Positions 8,979 to 18,667 are shown, counted from the stretch's first letter. The stretch is DNA of 64,000 nucleotides from Sphaerospermopsis torques-reginae ITEP-024 (GCF_019598945.1 NZ_CP080598.1:1302001-1366000); one strand, 5' to 3'. Notes: generated by a model from the sequence alone, not told the origin. Translations and numbers: made by a program.

Positions 8979-9470
8979 TTATTGATTTGCTAATTTAGTG
9001 ATTGCAGTTTCACTTACGCGACAAATGCGCCAATCTTCTAAAATATCCGCGCCCATACTGCGGTAAAATTCCTGGGCGGAAATATTCCAATCTAAAACAC
9101 TCCATTCTAAGCGTCCACAATTTCTGTCAACAGCTATTTGTGCTAATTTAGTCAGGAGTGCTTTACCAATACCTTGACGACGATATTCTGGTAAAACAAA
9201 AATATCTTCTAAATAAATTCCTGGCTTGGTCAGAAAGGTAGAATAATTGTGAAAAAATAAAGCAAAACCCACAGCTTTACCTGTGACTTCTGCTAAAATT
9301 GCCTCTATATATTTTCGTTCACCAAATAAATGATCGTTTAATGTTTCCGCATTACCAGTAACAGCAGCAGATAATTTTTCATATTCTGCCAAGCCCTGTA
9401 TCAATTCAAACAATACAGCACTATCACCAGGTTCAGCAAACCGGATCATTAAATCACTATCAAAAGTCAT
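8979..9470 (-). CDS. GNAT-family N-acetyltransferase, diamine/spermidine acetyltransferase-like
   Basis: Transfers an acetyl group from acetyl-CoA to an amine. The GNAT fold is clear: IRFAEPGD at the first strand, EDIFVLPEYR (88-97) leading into the acetyl-CoA pyrophosphate loop R97-R-Q-G-I-G-K103, and the WSVLDWN plus FYRSMGA motifs (~123-141) with a probable general acid Tyr136. The LEDIFV...WSVLDWN...FYRSMGA pattern is typical of the spermidine/spermine N1-acetyltransferase (SSAT) branch, but the substrate cannot be fixed from sequence. Length 163 aa is normal for that branch. It is monocistronic. Confidence 0.85.
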   Translation of the reverse strand: MTFDSDLMIRFAEPGDSAVLFELIQGLAEYEKLSAAVTGNAETLNDHLFGERKYIEAILAEVTGKAVGFALFFHNYSTFLTKPGIYLEDIFVLPEYRRQGIGKALLTKLAQIAVDRNCGRLEWSVLDWNISAQEFYRSMGADILEDWRICRVSETAITKLANQ

Positions 9471-9532
9471 TAGTTTTTAGCTTATAGTTCAACGTCTATA
9501 AATAGTTTATAGCTAAGTGTGTAATTTTTCTT

Positions 9533-9578
9533 AACTAATGACTAATGACTAATGACTAATGACTAATGACTAATGACT
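9533..9578. repeat. STRR, heptamer ACTAATG, about six copies
   Basis: Perfect 7-bp tandem repeat immediately downstream of the sigma-factor stop codon, between it and the acetyltransferase gene. Confidence 0.9.
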
Positions 9579-9584
9579 CCTGCC

Positions 9585-10754
9585 CTAAATTAACCAACCC
9601 TTCAAGCGTTTAGCGATATGAGGACGGCGTAATTTTCGCATCGCTTTACTTTGAATTTGCCGCACTCGTTCACGGGAAAGGTTAAACATATTACCCACTT
9701 CTTCCAAAGTACAGGGTTCGCTGGTTGTCAGTCCATAGCGTAAAGAAATTACATCTTTTTCCCTGGGAGTAAGTACATCACCTAAAACTTCCCATATTTC
9801 CTGACGCATCATATTTTCATTCATTTTTGCTTCTGGAGATTGGTTATCTTCGTCTTCTAGCAAGTCCATTAGTTCCGTGTCTTCTTCTTTACCAACACGG
9901 TGGTTAAGGGATAATGCTTGACGGCGTAGTTGTTGCAGTTGACGCAATTGTTGAACGCTTATTTCCAACGACTCGGCCATTTCCGCTTCCGTCGGGTTGC
10001 GAGCGAGTTTTTGTTTAAGTTCCCTTTGAGCTTTTTTCAGCTTGTTGAGTTTTTCAACAATGTGAATTGGTAGGCGGATAGTTCGGGCATCATTAGCTAT
10101 AGCCCGTGTAATCGCCTGTCGAATCCACCAATAAGCATAAGTAGAAAACTTATAGCCCTTATCGGGATCAAACTTTTCTGTAGCGCGATTTAAACCCATA
10201 GCCCCTTCCTGAATTAAATCCAGAAAAGGCACTCCCCGGTTAAGATATCGTTTAGCAATAGATACTACCAATCTCAAGTTAGAGCGAATCATTTTCCGCT
10301 TCGCTACCCTACCTTGATACAACCGACTTTCCAGTTGTTTTTCCGTCATATCAAACTTAGCAGCTACCTCGCTTTTGCTGGGGTTGTGTCCCAGTTCTGC
10401 TTCTAAAGCCGCTTGTAAGTCTTTTACTTCTTCTAAAAATCTTACCCGATGCGCCAACTCTACTTCTTCGTCAGGTTTAAGGAGAGGATAACGCGCCATT
10501 TCCTTAAAAAAAGCGCCCACAGCATCGTCATGTTCGGTTTTATTATATCCCGAAGGACGTGCCGCTGCCATTTCATCCCCATCTCGTTCATCTGACTCCA
10601 AATTTTCCACAATTGAAGAGTCTTCAAATACTACTGCATCTAAACTATCAAGTGATGGTTCTTCATGATCAGCAGCGTTATCCAGTATTTCCATTGTTCC
10701 CAATTCAGCAAGATTCATAGTTTCCTTTTGGGATAGTTGCTTGGTTTGGTACAT
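9585..10754 (-). CDS. Group 2 RNA polymerase sigma factor (RpoD family)
   Basis: A sigma-70 factor directing RNA polymerase to promoters. It has an acidic N-terminus (1-75), region 1.2 (~78-108), region 2 (~155-228) with IRSNLRLVVSIAKRYLNRG, FLDLIQEG and YKFSTYAYWWIRQAITRAI, region 3 (~233-312) and region 4 (~316-380) with HTH TLEEVGNMFNLSRERVRQI. It differs from cyanobacterial SigA: region 1.2 reads FFKEMARYPLLKPDEE rather than LYLQEIGRIRLL, region 2.2 has GLNRA, and the C-terminus ends KRLKGWLI. I therefore place it among the alternative group 2 factors; SigC is my best guess but not established. An alternative ATG lies 12 codons downstream. Confidence 0.85.
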   Translation of the reverse strand: MYQTKQLSQKETMNLAELGTMEILDNAADHEEPSLDSLDAVVFEDSSIVENLESDERDGDEMAAARPSGYNKTEHDDAVGAFFKEMARYPLLKPDEEVELAHRVRFLEEVKDLQAALEAELGHNPSKSEVAAKFDMTEKQLESRLYQGRVAKRKMIRSNLRLVVSIAKRYLNRGVPFLDLIQEGAMGLNRATEKFDPDKGYKFSTYAYWWIRQAITRAIANDARTIRLPIHIVEKLNKLKKAQRELKQKLARNPTEAEMAESLEISVQQLRQLQQLRRQALSLNHRVGKEEDTELMDLLEDEDNQSPEAKMNENMMRQEIWEVLGDVLTPREKDVISLRYGLTTSEPCTLEEVGNMFNLSRERVRQIQSKAMRKLRRPHIAKRLKGWLI

Positions 10755-11711
10755 AAATTTAGTGACAGCTGCTCGTTTGAGAATAGTTAGTTTTTACCGA
10801 CATATACACCCATTTACCCAGCCAAATACAATTTTCTTGAAAATTCTTGATTCGGAAGGAAAATATGTATCTGTCTGCCATATTTTGGTTACATCTAGAT
10901 ACAATTTATATGGTCTTTGCACCCAAAATACCATCTTTCCCCACTACCAGCAGACATATTTCTAATTTTTTTCTTCATCACCAAATATGTCAAACCCCCC
11001 TCAAACATTCTCCAGCTTAACAAATATAAAAATTCCATCTAAAGACCCTATACGTTAAATTTTCATGTATTTTCATGAAGTTTTGTTGGATTTACAGTTA
11101 GAAAGTTAAAGCTTCCCAAATGATCTAAATTACAAAAATCTTAGCTTAAAATCCGGACAATCTTGATTGCATAAAAGCATCTCATATACAAAAACTATTG
11201 AATATCTATCAATAGGTGGAAAATCTCTACTGCTTATTTAGTAGATAAAAAAAAATCATTAATAGTAAGCATTTAGCTATCAGTAATCAGTAATCAGTAA
11301 TTAGTAATCAGCTTACACCTATAATCTAGATAGCTCTTGTAGTAAGCATTCAGCTATCAGTAATCAGTAATCAGTAATCAGTAATCAGCTTATAACAGAA
11401 AAAACAAAGATTTAGCAGCATTAATTGAGGAAATTTACACTCTGTGCATTTGTTATTGTTCTTTGTATTTTAGCGTTTAAAGCTGAAAGCTGACGGCTGA
11501 ATACTTGCCATTAATATCTAAGATACTGCCATTTGTGTAGTTAGCATCAAATATTTATTGCACATACTGTAGAAATTAATTTGTCTAGTAGATTACACCT
11601 AATTAAAATTATCAAGTCTCCAGAGTAATAAAAGTATTGCCAAATACAGTTTACTTGTAGTAAACTTAAAAAGTTACAGTTAAGTAATCCAGGTTAATTT
11701 TATCCATTTGG
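10755..11711. other. Long AT-rich gap between the sigma gene and priA
   Basis: No credible gene. It should contain the divergent promoters of the sigma factor and priA. Two paralogous blocks, 11265-11312 and 11341-11391, start GTAAGCATT(T/C)AGCTATCAG and continue as AGTAATC heptamers. A related block lies in the opposite sense near 11480-11506. Confidence 0.7.
11279..11391. repeat. STRR, heptamer AGTAATC, two arrays
   Basis: Two arrays (about 11279-11310 and 11353-11388) of 7-bp units, each preceded by the same GTAAGCATT-AGCTATC leader. The pair looks like a local duplication. Confidence 0.85.
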
Positions 11712-14405
11712 GTGAGCAAATATCTATTTAAAAAGCCAAAAAGTATGTATATTCAGGATGTAAGTTTATCTTCTCTCGTAGTTGCTGAACCAGGATCATC
11801 ATATCAGTCCAAAACAAATCTTTATCCTTGGATTGAAGTATTGGTAGATTTGTCAAAACCTTTAGCGCCAAAGACAAATAAGACACCAGAAGAGAATGTA
11901 GCAAATGATGAAACAGTAGAAAAAGACTTATTAAATGATGTAATACCAGAACAGGAATTATTAGTTGATGAAATAGCTAACAAAGACCTATTGATTTATA
12001 AGATACCAGAACATTTAGATATTAAACCAGGGGACATTTTAACAGTTCCCATTGGAGCGCAACAGGTAGGAGGAATAGCGATTCGTTTATTATCCCAACC
12101 ACCAGCAAATTTAGGACTAGAGAAAATTCGGGAAGTACAAGATGTAGTCAGCAAAGAATTTTTCTCTAGGACTTATTGGGAATTACTGAATCGCATCGCC
12201 GCTTATTACTACACACCATTAATTCAAGTCATTCGGGTAGCATTACCACCAGGATTATTAGGGCGATCGCAAAGTCGTTTACGACTAAAACCAGAAAATA
12301 TTCCCAATGGTGCAGCCGAATTTTTACGTTCTCAAGCTGCCAAAGAAATCCTGAAAATACTTGAATCGCAACCAGATGGAGATTACAGTTTTCAATACCT
12401 CAAACGTCAAGTCAAAGGTTTTTATTGGGCAAAAAAACAATTAATAGATAGAAACTGGGCAGAAAGCTATTTCAAATTCACCCAATCTAAACCACAGATG
12501 AAACTAGCAGTAACGCTAGTTGATCATGGAAGATACATGAATCTCTCTCAAAGGCAACAAGAAATATTGAAAATACTGGGAGATCATGGTGGTGAATTAT
12601 GGGTGACAGAGTGTGTAGAGATATGTCAAACTACACTACCAACTTTAAGAGGATTAGAACAAAAAGGTTGTATTGTCATTGAAGAAAGGGAAAAATTACG
12701 CAGAGAACAAGGACCCAAAATAGCCGGGGATCAAGCCAAATTATTAACACCAGCCCAAACTAATGCTTTAGAAAGCATCAAATCATTAAATGGATTTGCA
12801 CAAATTTTATTACATGGGGTAACAGGTTCAGGAAAAACCGAAGTTTACCTACAGGCGATCGCCCCCCTCCTCAACCAAGGAAAATCAGCATTAGTATTAG
12901 TCCCAGAAATTGGCCTCACACCCCAACTCACAGACAGATTTCGCGCCCGTTTTGGTAACAAAGTGCAAGTTTATCACAGCGCCCTTTCCGACGGTGAACG
13001 CTACGACACCTGGCGACAAATGTTTACCGGAGAACCGCAAGTAGTCATAGGAACACGCAGCGCCATTTTTTCCCCATTACCCAACTTAGGATTAATCATC
13101 CTCGACGAAGAACACGACAGCAGCTTTAAACAAGACTCACCCATCCCCACCTACCACGCCCGCACAGTAGCCCAATGGCGTGCAGAATTAGAAAATTGTC
13201 CTTTAATTCTGGGATCAGCTACCCCCTCCCTTGAAAGTTGGGTAAGTATCAAAGAAAGCAGAGAACAAGGGGAGATCAATAACCCAATCACCAATCACCA
13301 ATCACCAATCACCAATCACCAATACCTCTCCCTTCCTGAACGCATCAACTCCAAACCCCTACCACCTATAGAAATAGTGGATATGCGTCAAGAGTTGAAA
13401 GAAGGAAATAGATCAATATTTAGTAGATCCCTACAACAAGCTTTAGAAGAATTAAAAGAAAGAAAACAACAAGGAATATTATTTATTCATCGTCGGGGAC
13501 ATAGCACCTTTGTTTCCTGTCGTAGCTGTGGTTATGTGCTGGAATGTCCAAACTGTGATGTTTCCCTAGCTTATCATCATGTAGAAGAAGGCGCACCCCA
13601 GTTATTAAAATGTCATTATTGTAATTATGGTCAACCACACCCTAAACACTGTCCTCAATGTAGTTCACCCTACCTCAAATTCTTTGGTAGTGGTACTCAA
13701 AGAGTAACCCAGGAACTACAACGCCAATTTCCCCACATTAAACCAATTCGTTTTGATAGCGACACCACCCGCAAAAAAGGCGCACATCGCAGCCTGATCA
13801 GCCAATTTGCCAACGGTGAAGCTGACTTATTAGTGGGTACACAAATGTTAACTAAAGGTTTAGACTTACCCCAAGTTACCCTAGTAGGAGTAGTTGCGGC
13901 TGATGGGTTACTACATTTATCAGATTATCGCGCTAGTGAAAGAGCTTTTCAAACCTTAACCCAAGTTGCAGGAAGGGCGGGAAGAGGAGAAGATCCAGGT
14001 AGAGTAATTATTCAAACCTACACCCCAGAACATCCAGTTATTGAAGCGGTGAAAACCCATGATTATCAATCTTTTTGTGATGCAGAATTAGAACAAAGAG
14101 AAGCACTTAATTATCCCCCCTATGGCAGATTAATATTATTGCGTTTGAGTAGTTCTGATCCCATAAAAGTGGAAAATACAGCCCAACTAATAGCGACAAA
14201 TTTTAGCGAACAAGAAGGATTAGAGATATTAGGACCAGCACCAGCTAGTATATTACGAGTAGCTAATCGTTATCGCTGGCAAATATTATTAAAATTTGCC
14301 CCTGATGCACTGCCTAATTTACCAGATTGGGAAGAAATCAGAAAGATTAGTAATTCTGCCTCAGTCAGCTTAACAATTGATGTTGATCCCATCAATATCA
14401 TGTAA
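11712..14405 (+). CDS. priA: Primosomal protein N' (replication restart helicase PriA)
   Basis: A 3'-5' superfamily 2 DNA helicase that reloads the replisome at stalled forks. Numbering from the GTG: N-terminal 3'-DNA-binding domain ~12-130, Walker A GVTGSGKT (369-376), DEEH box D465-E-E-H468, motif III GSATPSLES, a zinc-binding insert with four CxxC pairs (~605-665), GTQMLTKGLD and QVAGRAGRG (motifs V-VI). Homologs usually begin near MY(I/V)..SLSSLVVAEPG, so the ATG at 11745 is a likely alternative start. Two oddities: an acidic insertion with repeated KDLL-IPE wording at ~60-98, and a heptanucleotide array read as PITNHQS-PITNHQY at 525-538. All helicase motifs are intact. Confidence 0.96.
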   Translation: MSKYLFKKPKSMYIQDVSLSSLVVAEPGSSYQSKTNLYPWIEVLVDLSKPLAPKTNKTPEENVANDETVEKDLLNDVIPEQELLVDEIANKDLLIYKIPEHLDIKPGDILTVPIGAQQVGGIAIRLLSQPPANLGLEKIREVQDVVSKEFFSRTYWELLNRIAAYYYTPLIQVIRVALPPGLLGRSQSRLRLKPENIPNGAAEFLRSQAAKEILKILESQPDGDYSFQYLKRQVKGFYWAKKQLIDRNWAESYFKFTQSKPQMKLAVTLVDHGRYMNLSQRQQEILKILGDHGGELWVTECVEICQTTLPTLRGLEQKGCIVIEEREKLRREQGPKIAGDQAKLLTPAQTNALESIKSLNGFAQILLHGVTGSGKTEVYLQAIAPLLNQGKSALVLVPEIGLTPQLTDRFRARFGNKVQVYHSALSDGERYDTWRQMFTGEPQVVIGTRSAIFSPLPNLGLIILDEEHDSSFKQDSPIPTYHARTVAQWRAELENCPLILGSATPSLESWVSIKESREQGEINNPITNHQSPITNHQYLSLPERINSKPLPPIEIVDMRQELKEGNRSIFSRSLQQALEELKERKQQGILFIHRRGHSTFVSCRSCGYVLECPNCDVSLAYHHVEEGAPQLLKCHYCNYGQPHPKHCPQCSSPYLKFFGSGTQRVTQELQRQFPHIKPIRFDSDTTRKKGAHRSLISQFANGEADLLVGTQMLTKGLDLPQVTLVGVVAADGLLHLSDYRASERAFQTLTQVAGRAGRGEDPGRVIIQTYTPEHPVIEAVKTHDYQSFCDAELEQREALNYPPYGRLILLRLSSSDPIKVENTAQLIATNFSEQEGLEILGPAPASILRVANRYRWQILLKFAPDALPNLPDWEEIRKISNSASVSLTIDVDPINIM
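13283..13325 (+). repeat. STRR (CAATCAC heptamer) inside the priA reading frame
   Basis: Five tandem 7-bp units, with 42 nt covering two heptapeptide repeats. Because 7 is not a multiple of 3, three DNA units give one 7-residue repeat, seen twice here. The frame stays open. Confidence 0.9.
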
Positions 14406-14423
14406 TTAAAACAGATGATCTCG

Positions 14424-14468
14424 TTCCCAGTCTCTGACTGGGAATGCTATTCAGAGGATCTGCCTCTG
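14424..14468. terminator. Double hairpin between convergent priA and kdpD
   Basis: TTCCCAGTC (14424-14432) pairs with GACTGGGAA (14436-14444) over a 3-nt loop, followed by CAGAGG (14452-14457) with CCTCTG (14463-14468). Sitting between convergent stop codons it could act as a two-way terminator, although neither stem is followed by a clear T-run. The sequence also looks like a dispersed cyanobacterial palindrome. Confidence 0.5.
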
Positions 14469-14488
14469 CTTTAATTGCTATTAATCTT

Positions 14489-15610
14489 CTATTTTTCAGT
14501 AGCGATAATGTGCAAATCTATTTTTTTATCTCTAATTAAATCCATTAATCGCTGAGTAAAAGAACCTTTAATAAATCTTTTCCATCTGGGTTGTTGACTT
14601 TCACCAATAACGATTTGTGTAATGTGATGGGTAGCAGCAACCTGAGCTATTTCTTTAGGAACATTACTACTTTTAACGTGCAGAAACTCACCACCAAACT
14701 CTCGACAAAGTTTTTCACAAGTATCTATGTGTAAACTTTCTTGTTTAGTGAGAAATCTTTCAGGATCAGCTATAAATACAGCATAAAGTGGGGCATTCAT
14801 ATAATTGGCAAGTCGCGCCCCACGGCGTAATAATTGTAGAGAATTAGGATAAGTAGATATACAAACTAAAACTCGTTCATGAATATTATAAATTTGTCCA
14901 ACAACAGTTGAAGTATTTGCTTCCTCCTCCACTGTATCTGCTACTTCTCTTAATGCTAATTCCCGCAAAGCAATCAAATTTCGACGCTGAAAAAAGTTTT
15001 CTAAAGATTGCTCAATTTTGTTAGCAGCATAGATTTTTCCTTCAAGCAAACGCTCTTCCAAAGTCTCTGGAGTCACATCAATTACAACCACCTCATCTGC
15101 TTCATCCAGCACCCGATCTGGAATGCGTTCTCGCACTACAACACCTGTTATTCTTGCCACCAAATCATTTAAACTTTCCAAATGTTGAATATTTAAAGTC
15201 GAGTAAACATCTATGCCAGATTCTAAAATTACTGCCACATCTTGATAGCGTTTTTCTCTATCAGAACCCGGTATATTTGTATGTGCTAATTCGTCAATTA
15301 ACACCAGTTGGGGAGAGCGTTCTAAAATTGCCTCCGTGTCCATTTCTAGCAGTTTGATATTCTGTTTAATAATGGATTTTCTGGTAATTACTTCTAATCC
15401 TTCAGCTTTGAGAGCAGTTTCTTTGCGTCCATGAGTTTCTAAAATGCCAATAACAACATCAATCCCCTCTTGTTTCAGTTGATGTGCTTCCTCTAGCATT
15501 TTATAAGTTTTACCCACACCGGGAGCCATACCAATAAAAATTTTATGTTTCCCTCGACGAGCAGGACGGATATAAGAACTATCAGGGGAGCGAGTAGAAG
15601 AATAAAACAT
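14489..15610 (-). CDS. kdpD: Short KdpD: N-terminal sensor domain without histidine kinase
   Basis: Matches only the cytoplasmic N-terminal half of KdpD. Walker A-like GMAPGVGKT (27-35), DELAHTNIPGS, a KRYQDV block and GIDVYSTLNIQHLESLND are canonical. A universal-stress-protein domain follows (~245-372; VLVCISTYPNS, IVIGESQQPRWKRF, DLHIIATEK). There are no transmembrane helices and no HisKA/HATPase, against ~890 aa for E. coli KdpD. Kinase-less KdpD encoded at the end of a kdp operon is known from Anabaena. It is last in kdpABFCD, 18 bp after kdpC. How it signals is unclear; it may bind a nucleotide or partner kinase. Confidence 0.92.
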   Translation of the reverse strand: MFYSSTRSPDSSYIRPARRGKHKIFIGMAPGVGKTYKMLEEAHQLKQEGIDVVIGILETHGRKETALKAEGLEVITRKSIIKQNIKLLEMDTEAILERSPQLVLIDELAHTNIPGSDREKRYQDVAVILESGIDVYSTLNIQHLESLNDLVARITGVVVRERIPDRVLDEADEVVVIDVTPETLEERLLEGKIYAANKIEQSLENFFQRRNLIALRELALREVADTVEEEANTSTVVGQIYNIHERVLVCISTYPNSLQLLRRGARLANYMNAPLYAVFIADPERFLTKQESLHIDTCEKLCREFGGEFLHVKSSNVPKEIAQVAATHHITQIVIGESQQPRWKRFIKGSFTQRLMDLIRDKKIDLHIIATEK

Positions 15611-15628
15611 GAGTTAATTTCCTAATAA

Positions 15629-16237
15629 TTACCTGATTTTATCTAATGCAAGATTCAATTTTAAAACATTCATTCCAGGTTCACCAAATATACCCAAAAA
15701 ACGCCTATCTGTGTTTTGAGAAATTAAAATTTCTAGTTGCTGTGATTCAATTCCTCTTGCTTTAGCAATGCGTGAAATTTGCACCTTTGCACTTTCAGGA
15801 GTAATGTGAGGATCAAGACTAGAACCAGAAGTATAAACTAAATCAGCCGTTGGTTGAATTTCTGCTTTTCTTAGTTTATTAATTTCACCTTCATTACCAT
15901 TAATTCTTGCTAACAATGCGGGATTACTAGGAGCTAAATTACTAGCACCAGATACACCAGTTTTCAAAATTCCAGCTTCATCATTTTTCGGGTTTGTGGT
16001 GCTATAGTTAGTAGTGCTAGGACGACTCCAAAAATACTTTTCACTGGTAAAAGGTTGACCAATCAAAGCAGAACCAATCACCACACCTTGGGAATTTGTA
16101 ATTAAACTGCCATTTGCTTGAAAAGAAAAAGCAACCTGTCCTGAAATTAACATAAATAAGGGATAGATAAAGGTTGTTATCACCCATAAAACTAAAGTTG
16201 AACGAATAGCTTTACTAATTTGGTGTCTCTGACTCAT
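15629..16237 (-). CDS. kdpC: K+-transporting ATPase subunit KdpC, operon 1
   Basis: Small membrane-anchored subunit that stabilises the KdpA-KdpB complex and raises ATP affinity. One N-terminal membrane helix (STLVLWVITTFIYPLFMLI), then the periplasmic domain with GSALIGQPF, YFWSRPS, GASNLAPSNP, ADLVYTSGSSLDPHITPESA and RFLGIFGEPGMNVLKLNLAL, all family hallmarks. I chose the ATG at 16237 because GGAGAG lies ~9 nt before it; an in-frame start at 16258 would bury this ribosome-binding site. 202 aa. Followed by kdpD after 18 bp. Confidence 0.94.
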   Translation of the reverse strand: MSQRHQISKAIRSTLVLWVITTFIYPLFMLISGQVAFSFQANGSLITNSQGVVIGSALIGQPFTSEKYFWSRPSTTNYSTTNPKNDEAGILKTGVSGASNLAPSNPALLARINGNEGEINKLRKAEIQPTADLVYTSGSSLDPHITPESAKVQISRIAKARGIESQQLEILISQNTDRRFLGIFGEPGMNVLKLNLALDKIR

Positions 16238-16269
16238 ATTAAAATCTCTCCATTTCAAAAATATTAAAG

Positions 16270-16308
16270 TTTTTGTTGGGTTGCGCTATCGCTTAACCCA
16301 ACCTACGA
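16270..16308. repeat. Palindrome between kdpF and kdpC
   Basis: GTTGGGTTGCG and the downstream TTAACCCAACC form an inverted repeat related to the GTAGGTTGGGTT hairpin at 3533-3606. Located just upstream of the kdpC ribosome-binding site. Confidence 0.6.
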
Positions 16309-16323
16309 ATTACAAATTAGTAA

Positions 16324-16557
16324 TTAAAACCTCTCAGGTTGAAAAATCACAACAAACAAATAAACACAAAGACAGAGAGTAACAAGTCCTAATAAAGTAA
16401 TTGTGTAAGCAGAAAAACGTGATTCTGTTCCAGGTATCGCTGCTTGAACTGCTGGAGCTAATAATACATTAACGCAAAGCAGTAAAAACAAAATCAGAGG
16501 AAGACGATGACCTTTAGAAAATGCCATTTGTAAATATTCCATAATTCTAAAATCCAA
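16324..16557 (-). CDS. kdpF: Small Kdp membrane subunit (KdpF-type, cyanobacterial KdpG)
   Basis: A 77-residue protein with two hydrophobic segments. The C-terminal one ends CVYLFVVIFQPERF, matching the single-helix KdpF consensus (membrane helix then PERF). The extra N-terminal segment ends in PAVQAA and resembles a signal peptide or second helix; this is the form called KdpG in Anabaena kdp operons. KdpF stabilises the KdpABC complex. The gene sits 21 bp after kdpB and 86 bp before kdpC. Met6 and Met11 are possible alternative starts. Confidence 0.85.
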   Translation of the reverse strand: MDFRIMEYLQMAFSKGHRLPLILFLLLCVNVLLAPAVQAAIPGTESRFSAYTITLLGLVTLCLCVYLFVVIFQPERF

Positions 16558-16578
16558 AATCTAAAATTCTAAAATTGA

Positions 16579-18645
16579 TTAAGCTAAACCCACAGACACA
16601 ATTAAAACATCAATAATTTTGATAGCGATAAAAGGAGCAAGCACACCACCCAAACCATAAATAAAGATATTTCTTTGCAAAAGTTGGTCAGCAGTTAAAG
16701 GACGAAATTTCACACCAGTTAATGCTAAAGGAATCAAATCCGGAATAATTAAAGCATTGTAAATTAAAGCTGATAAAACAGCAGATTGGGTACTAGCTAA
16801 ACCCATAATATTTAATCCACTCACACCAATACCAGGGAAAATTGCCGGAATAATTGCAAAGTATTTAGCGACATCATTAGCAATAGAAAAAGTGGTTAAA
16901 GCTCCACGAGTAATGAGTAATTGTTTGCCAATAGTCACGATATCAATTAATTTTGTGGGATCAGAATCTAAGTCTACCATATTAGCAGCTTCCTTTGCCG
17001 CTTGTGTACCAGAATTCATCGCTACACCCACATTTGCTTGAGCTAAAGCTGGTGCATCATTAGTACCATCTCCAGTCATAGCAACTAATTTTCCTTGAGC
17101 TTGTTCAGCGCGAATTACTTCAATTTTATCCTCTGGAGTTGCTTCGGCAATAAAATCATCTACCCCTGCTTCTTGGGCAATAACTGAAGCTGTAAGGCGG
17201 TTATCTCCTGTTAACATTATAGTTTTAATACCCATTCTTCGCATTTGGGCAAATCGTTCTTTAATCCCTGGTTTGATAATATCTTTGAGATAAATTACAC
17301 CGTAAATCTCATCATTTTGACAAACTGCTAAAGGTGTACCACCTAACTTAGAAACTCGCTCATAAGCAGCATCAAGTTCTGGTGTGAATTGTCCATTCCG
17401 AGAACGCACAAATCCTTTAATTGCATCTACAGCACCTTTGCGAATTTCCACACCATTGGGTAAATTAATGCCACTCATTCGCGTTTTAGCAGAAAATTCT
17501 ATACCCTCCGCAGTTTGGGGGTTAAAATCTAATTTTGCTCCTAATGATTCTGCTAATTTAACAATAGATTTTCCTTCAGGAGTTTCATCAAAAATACTGG
17601 ATGCTAAACAAATTTTTGCAACTTCATCTAAAGAATGATCTTTGACCGGAATAAATTCTTCAGCCATGCGGTTTCCTAAAGTAATAGTTCCCGTTTTATC
17701 TAAAACCAAAGTATTAATATCTCCACAGGCTTCTACAGCCCTACCAGATGTGGCTATGACGTTAAATTGAGCGACTCTATCCATACCGGCGATACCAATA
17801 GCACTCAATAAACCGCCAATTGTGGTAGGAATTAACGCCACTAATAAAGCAATTAATACCGCAATACTCACAGGTGATTTAACATAAACTGACACAGTTG
17901 GTAAAGTGGCAATTACCACTAAAAAAACCTGAGTTAAAACTGCTAAAAGCACAGTTAAAGCAATTTCATTAGGGGTTTTAGTTCTCGCTGCACCCTCAAC
18001 TAAAGAAATCATTCGATCAATAAAACTTTGTCCCGGATCTGATGTAACTTTAATGATTAATTCATCAGAAATAATGCGTGTTCCTCCGGTGACAGAACTA
18101 GCAATATCTGTTCCCGGTTGTTTTAATACTGGTGCAGATTCTCCAGTAATAGCAGATTCATCTACAGAAGCTACTCCAGAAATTACTTCTCCGTCTGCGG
18201 GGATCACATCACCAGCGATAACTTTAATTTGGTCGCCACGACGCAAAGTAGTAGAATTAACTTCTTGAATAGAACCATCAGGGAGAAGTTTTTTAGCTGT
18301 AACATCTGATTTTGTCGCTCTTAAAGAATCAGCTTGAGCTTTTCCTCTACCTTCTGCAACTGCTTCTGCAAAATTGGCAAAAATAAGAGTAAAGAACAAA
18401 ATCAAGGTAATTAAACCATTAAAAAATCGCGGATTATTCCCAGATGTAACACCAAAAAGATTAGGTTCAATAGTCACTAAAGCTGTAATAATTGTCCCCA
18501 CCCACACCAAAAACATCACGGGATTTTTGATTAGATGGCGGGGGTTTAATTTAACAAATGCTTGTGTAAATGCCCTAGAATACAGCCCAGAACTTTTAAT
18601 TTTGGGTGTATGTTTACGTTGTTGTCGAGTTTTTGTAATTTTCAT
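16579..18645 (-). CDS. kdpB: K+-transporting P-type ATPase KdpB, operon 1
   Basis: Catalytic P-type ATPase subunit of the Kdp pump. Motifs: [12 protein letters not shown] at helix 1, actuator [12 protein letters not shown], phosphorylation site D316-K-T-G-T-I, nucleotide-binding KTRMSG and KGAVDAI, hinge MLTGDN and [15 protein letters not shown]. Length 688 aa is typical. The N-terminal ~30 residues are basic and variable. It lies between kdpA (93 bp upstream) and kdpF (21 bp downstream). Very similar to the second copy on the plus strand. Confidence 0.97.
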   Translation of the reverse strand: MKITKTRQQRKHTPKIKSSGLYSRAFTQAFVKLNPRHLIKNPVMFLVWVGTIITALVTIEPNLFGVTSGNNPRFFNGLITLILFFTLIFANFAEAVAEGRGKAQADSLRATKSDVTAKKLLPDGSIQEVNSTTLRRGDQIKVIAGDVIPADGEVISGVASVDESAITGESAPVLKQPGTDIASSVTGGTRIISDELIIKVTSDPGQSFIDRMISLVEGAARTKTPNEIALTVLLAVLTQVFLVVIATLPTVSVYVKSPVSIAVLIALLVALIPTTIGGLLSAIGIAGMDRVAQFNVIATSGRAVEACGDINTLVLDKTGTITLGNRMAEEFIPVKDHSLDEVAKICLASSIFDETPEGKSIVKLAESLGAKLDFNPQTAEGIEFSAKTRMSGINLPNGVEIRKGAVDAIKGFVRSRNGQFTPELDAAYERVSKLGGTPLAVCQNDEIYGVIYLKDIIKPGIKERFAQMRRMGIKTIMLTGDNRLTASVIAQEAGVDDFIAEATPEDKIEVIRAEQAQGKLVAMTGDGTNDAPALAQANVGVAMNSGTQAAKEAANMVDLDSDPTKLIDIVTIGKQLLITRGALTTFSIANDVAKYFAIIPAIFPGIGVSGLNIMGLASTQSAVLSALIYNALIIPDLIPLALTGVKFRPLTADQLLQRNIFIYGLGGVLAPFIAIKIIDVLIVSVGLA

Positions 18646-18667
18646 ATCTTTTTTATTAGTGAGGTTA

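Noticed and set aside
9585-10754. Assignment of the sigma factor as principal SigA
   Set aside because: Regions 1.2 and the C-terminus differ from cyanobacterial SigA, so it is called group 2 instead.
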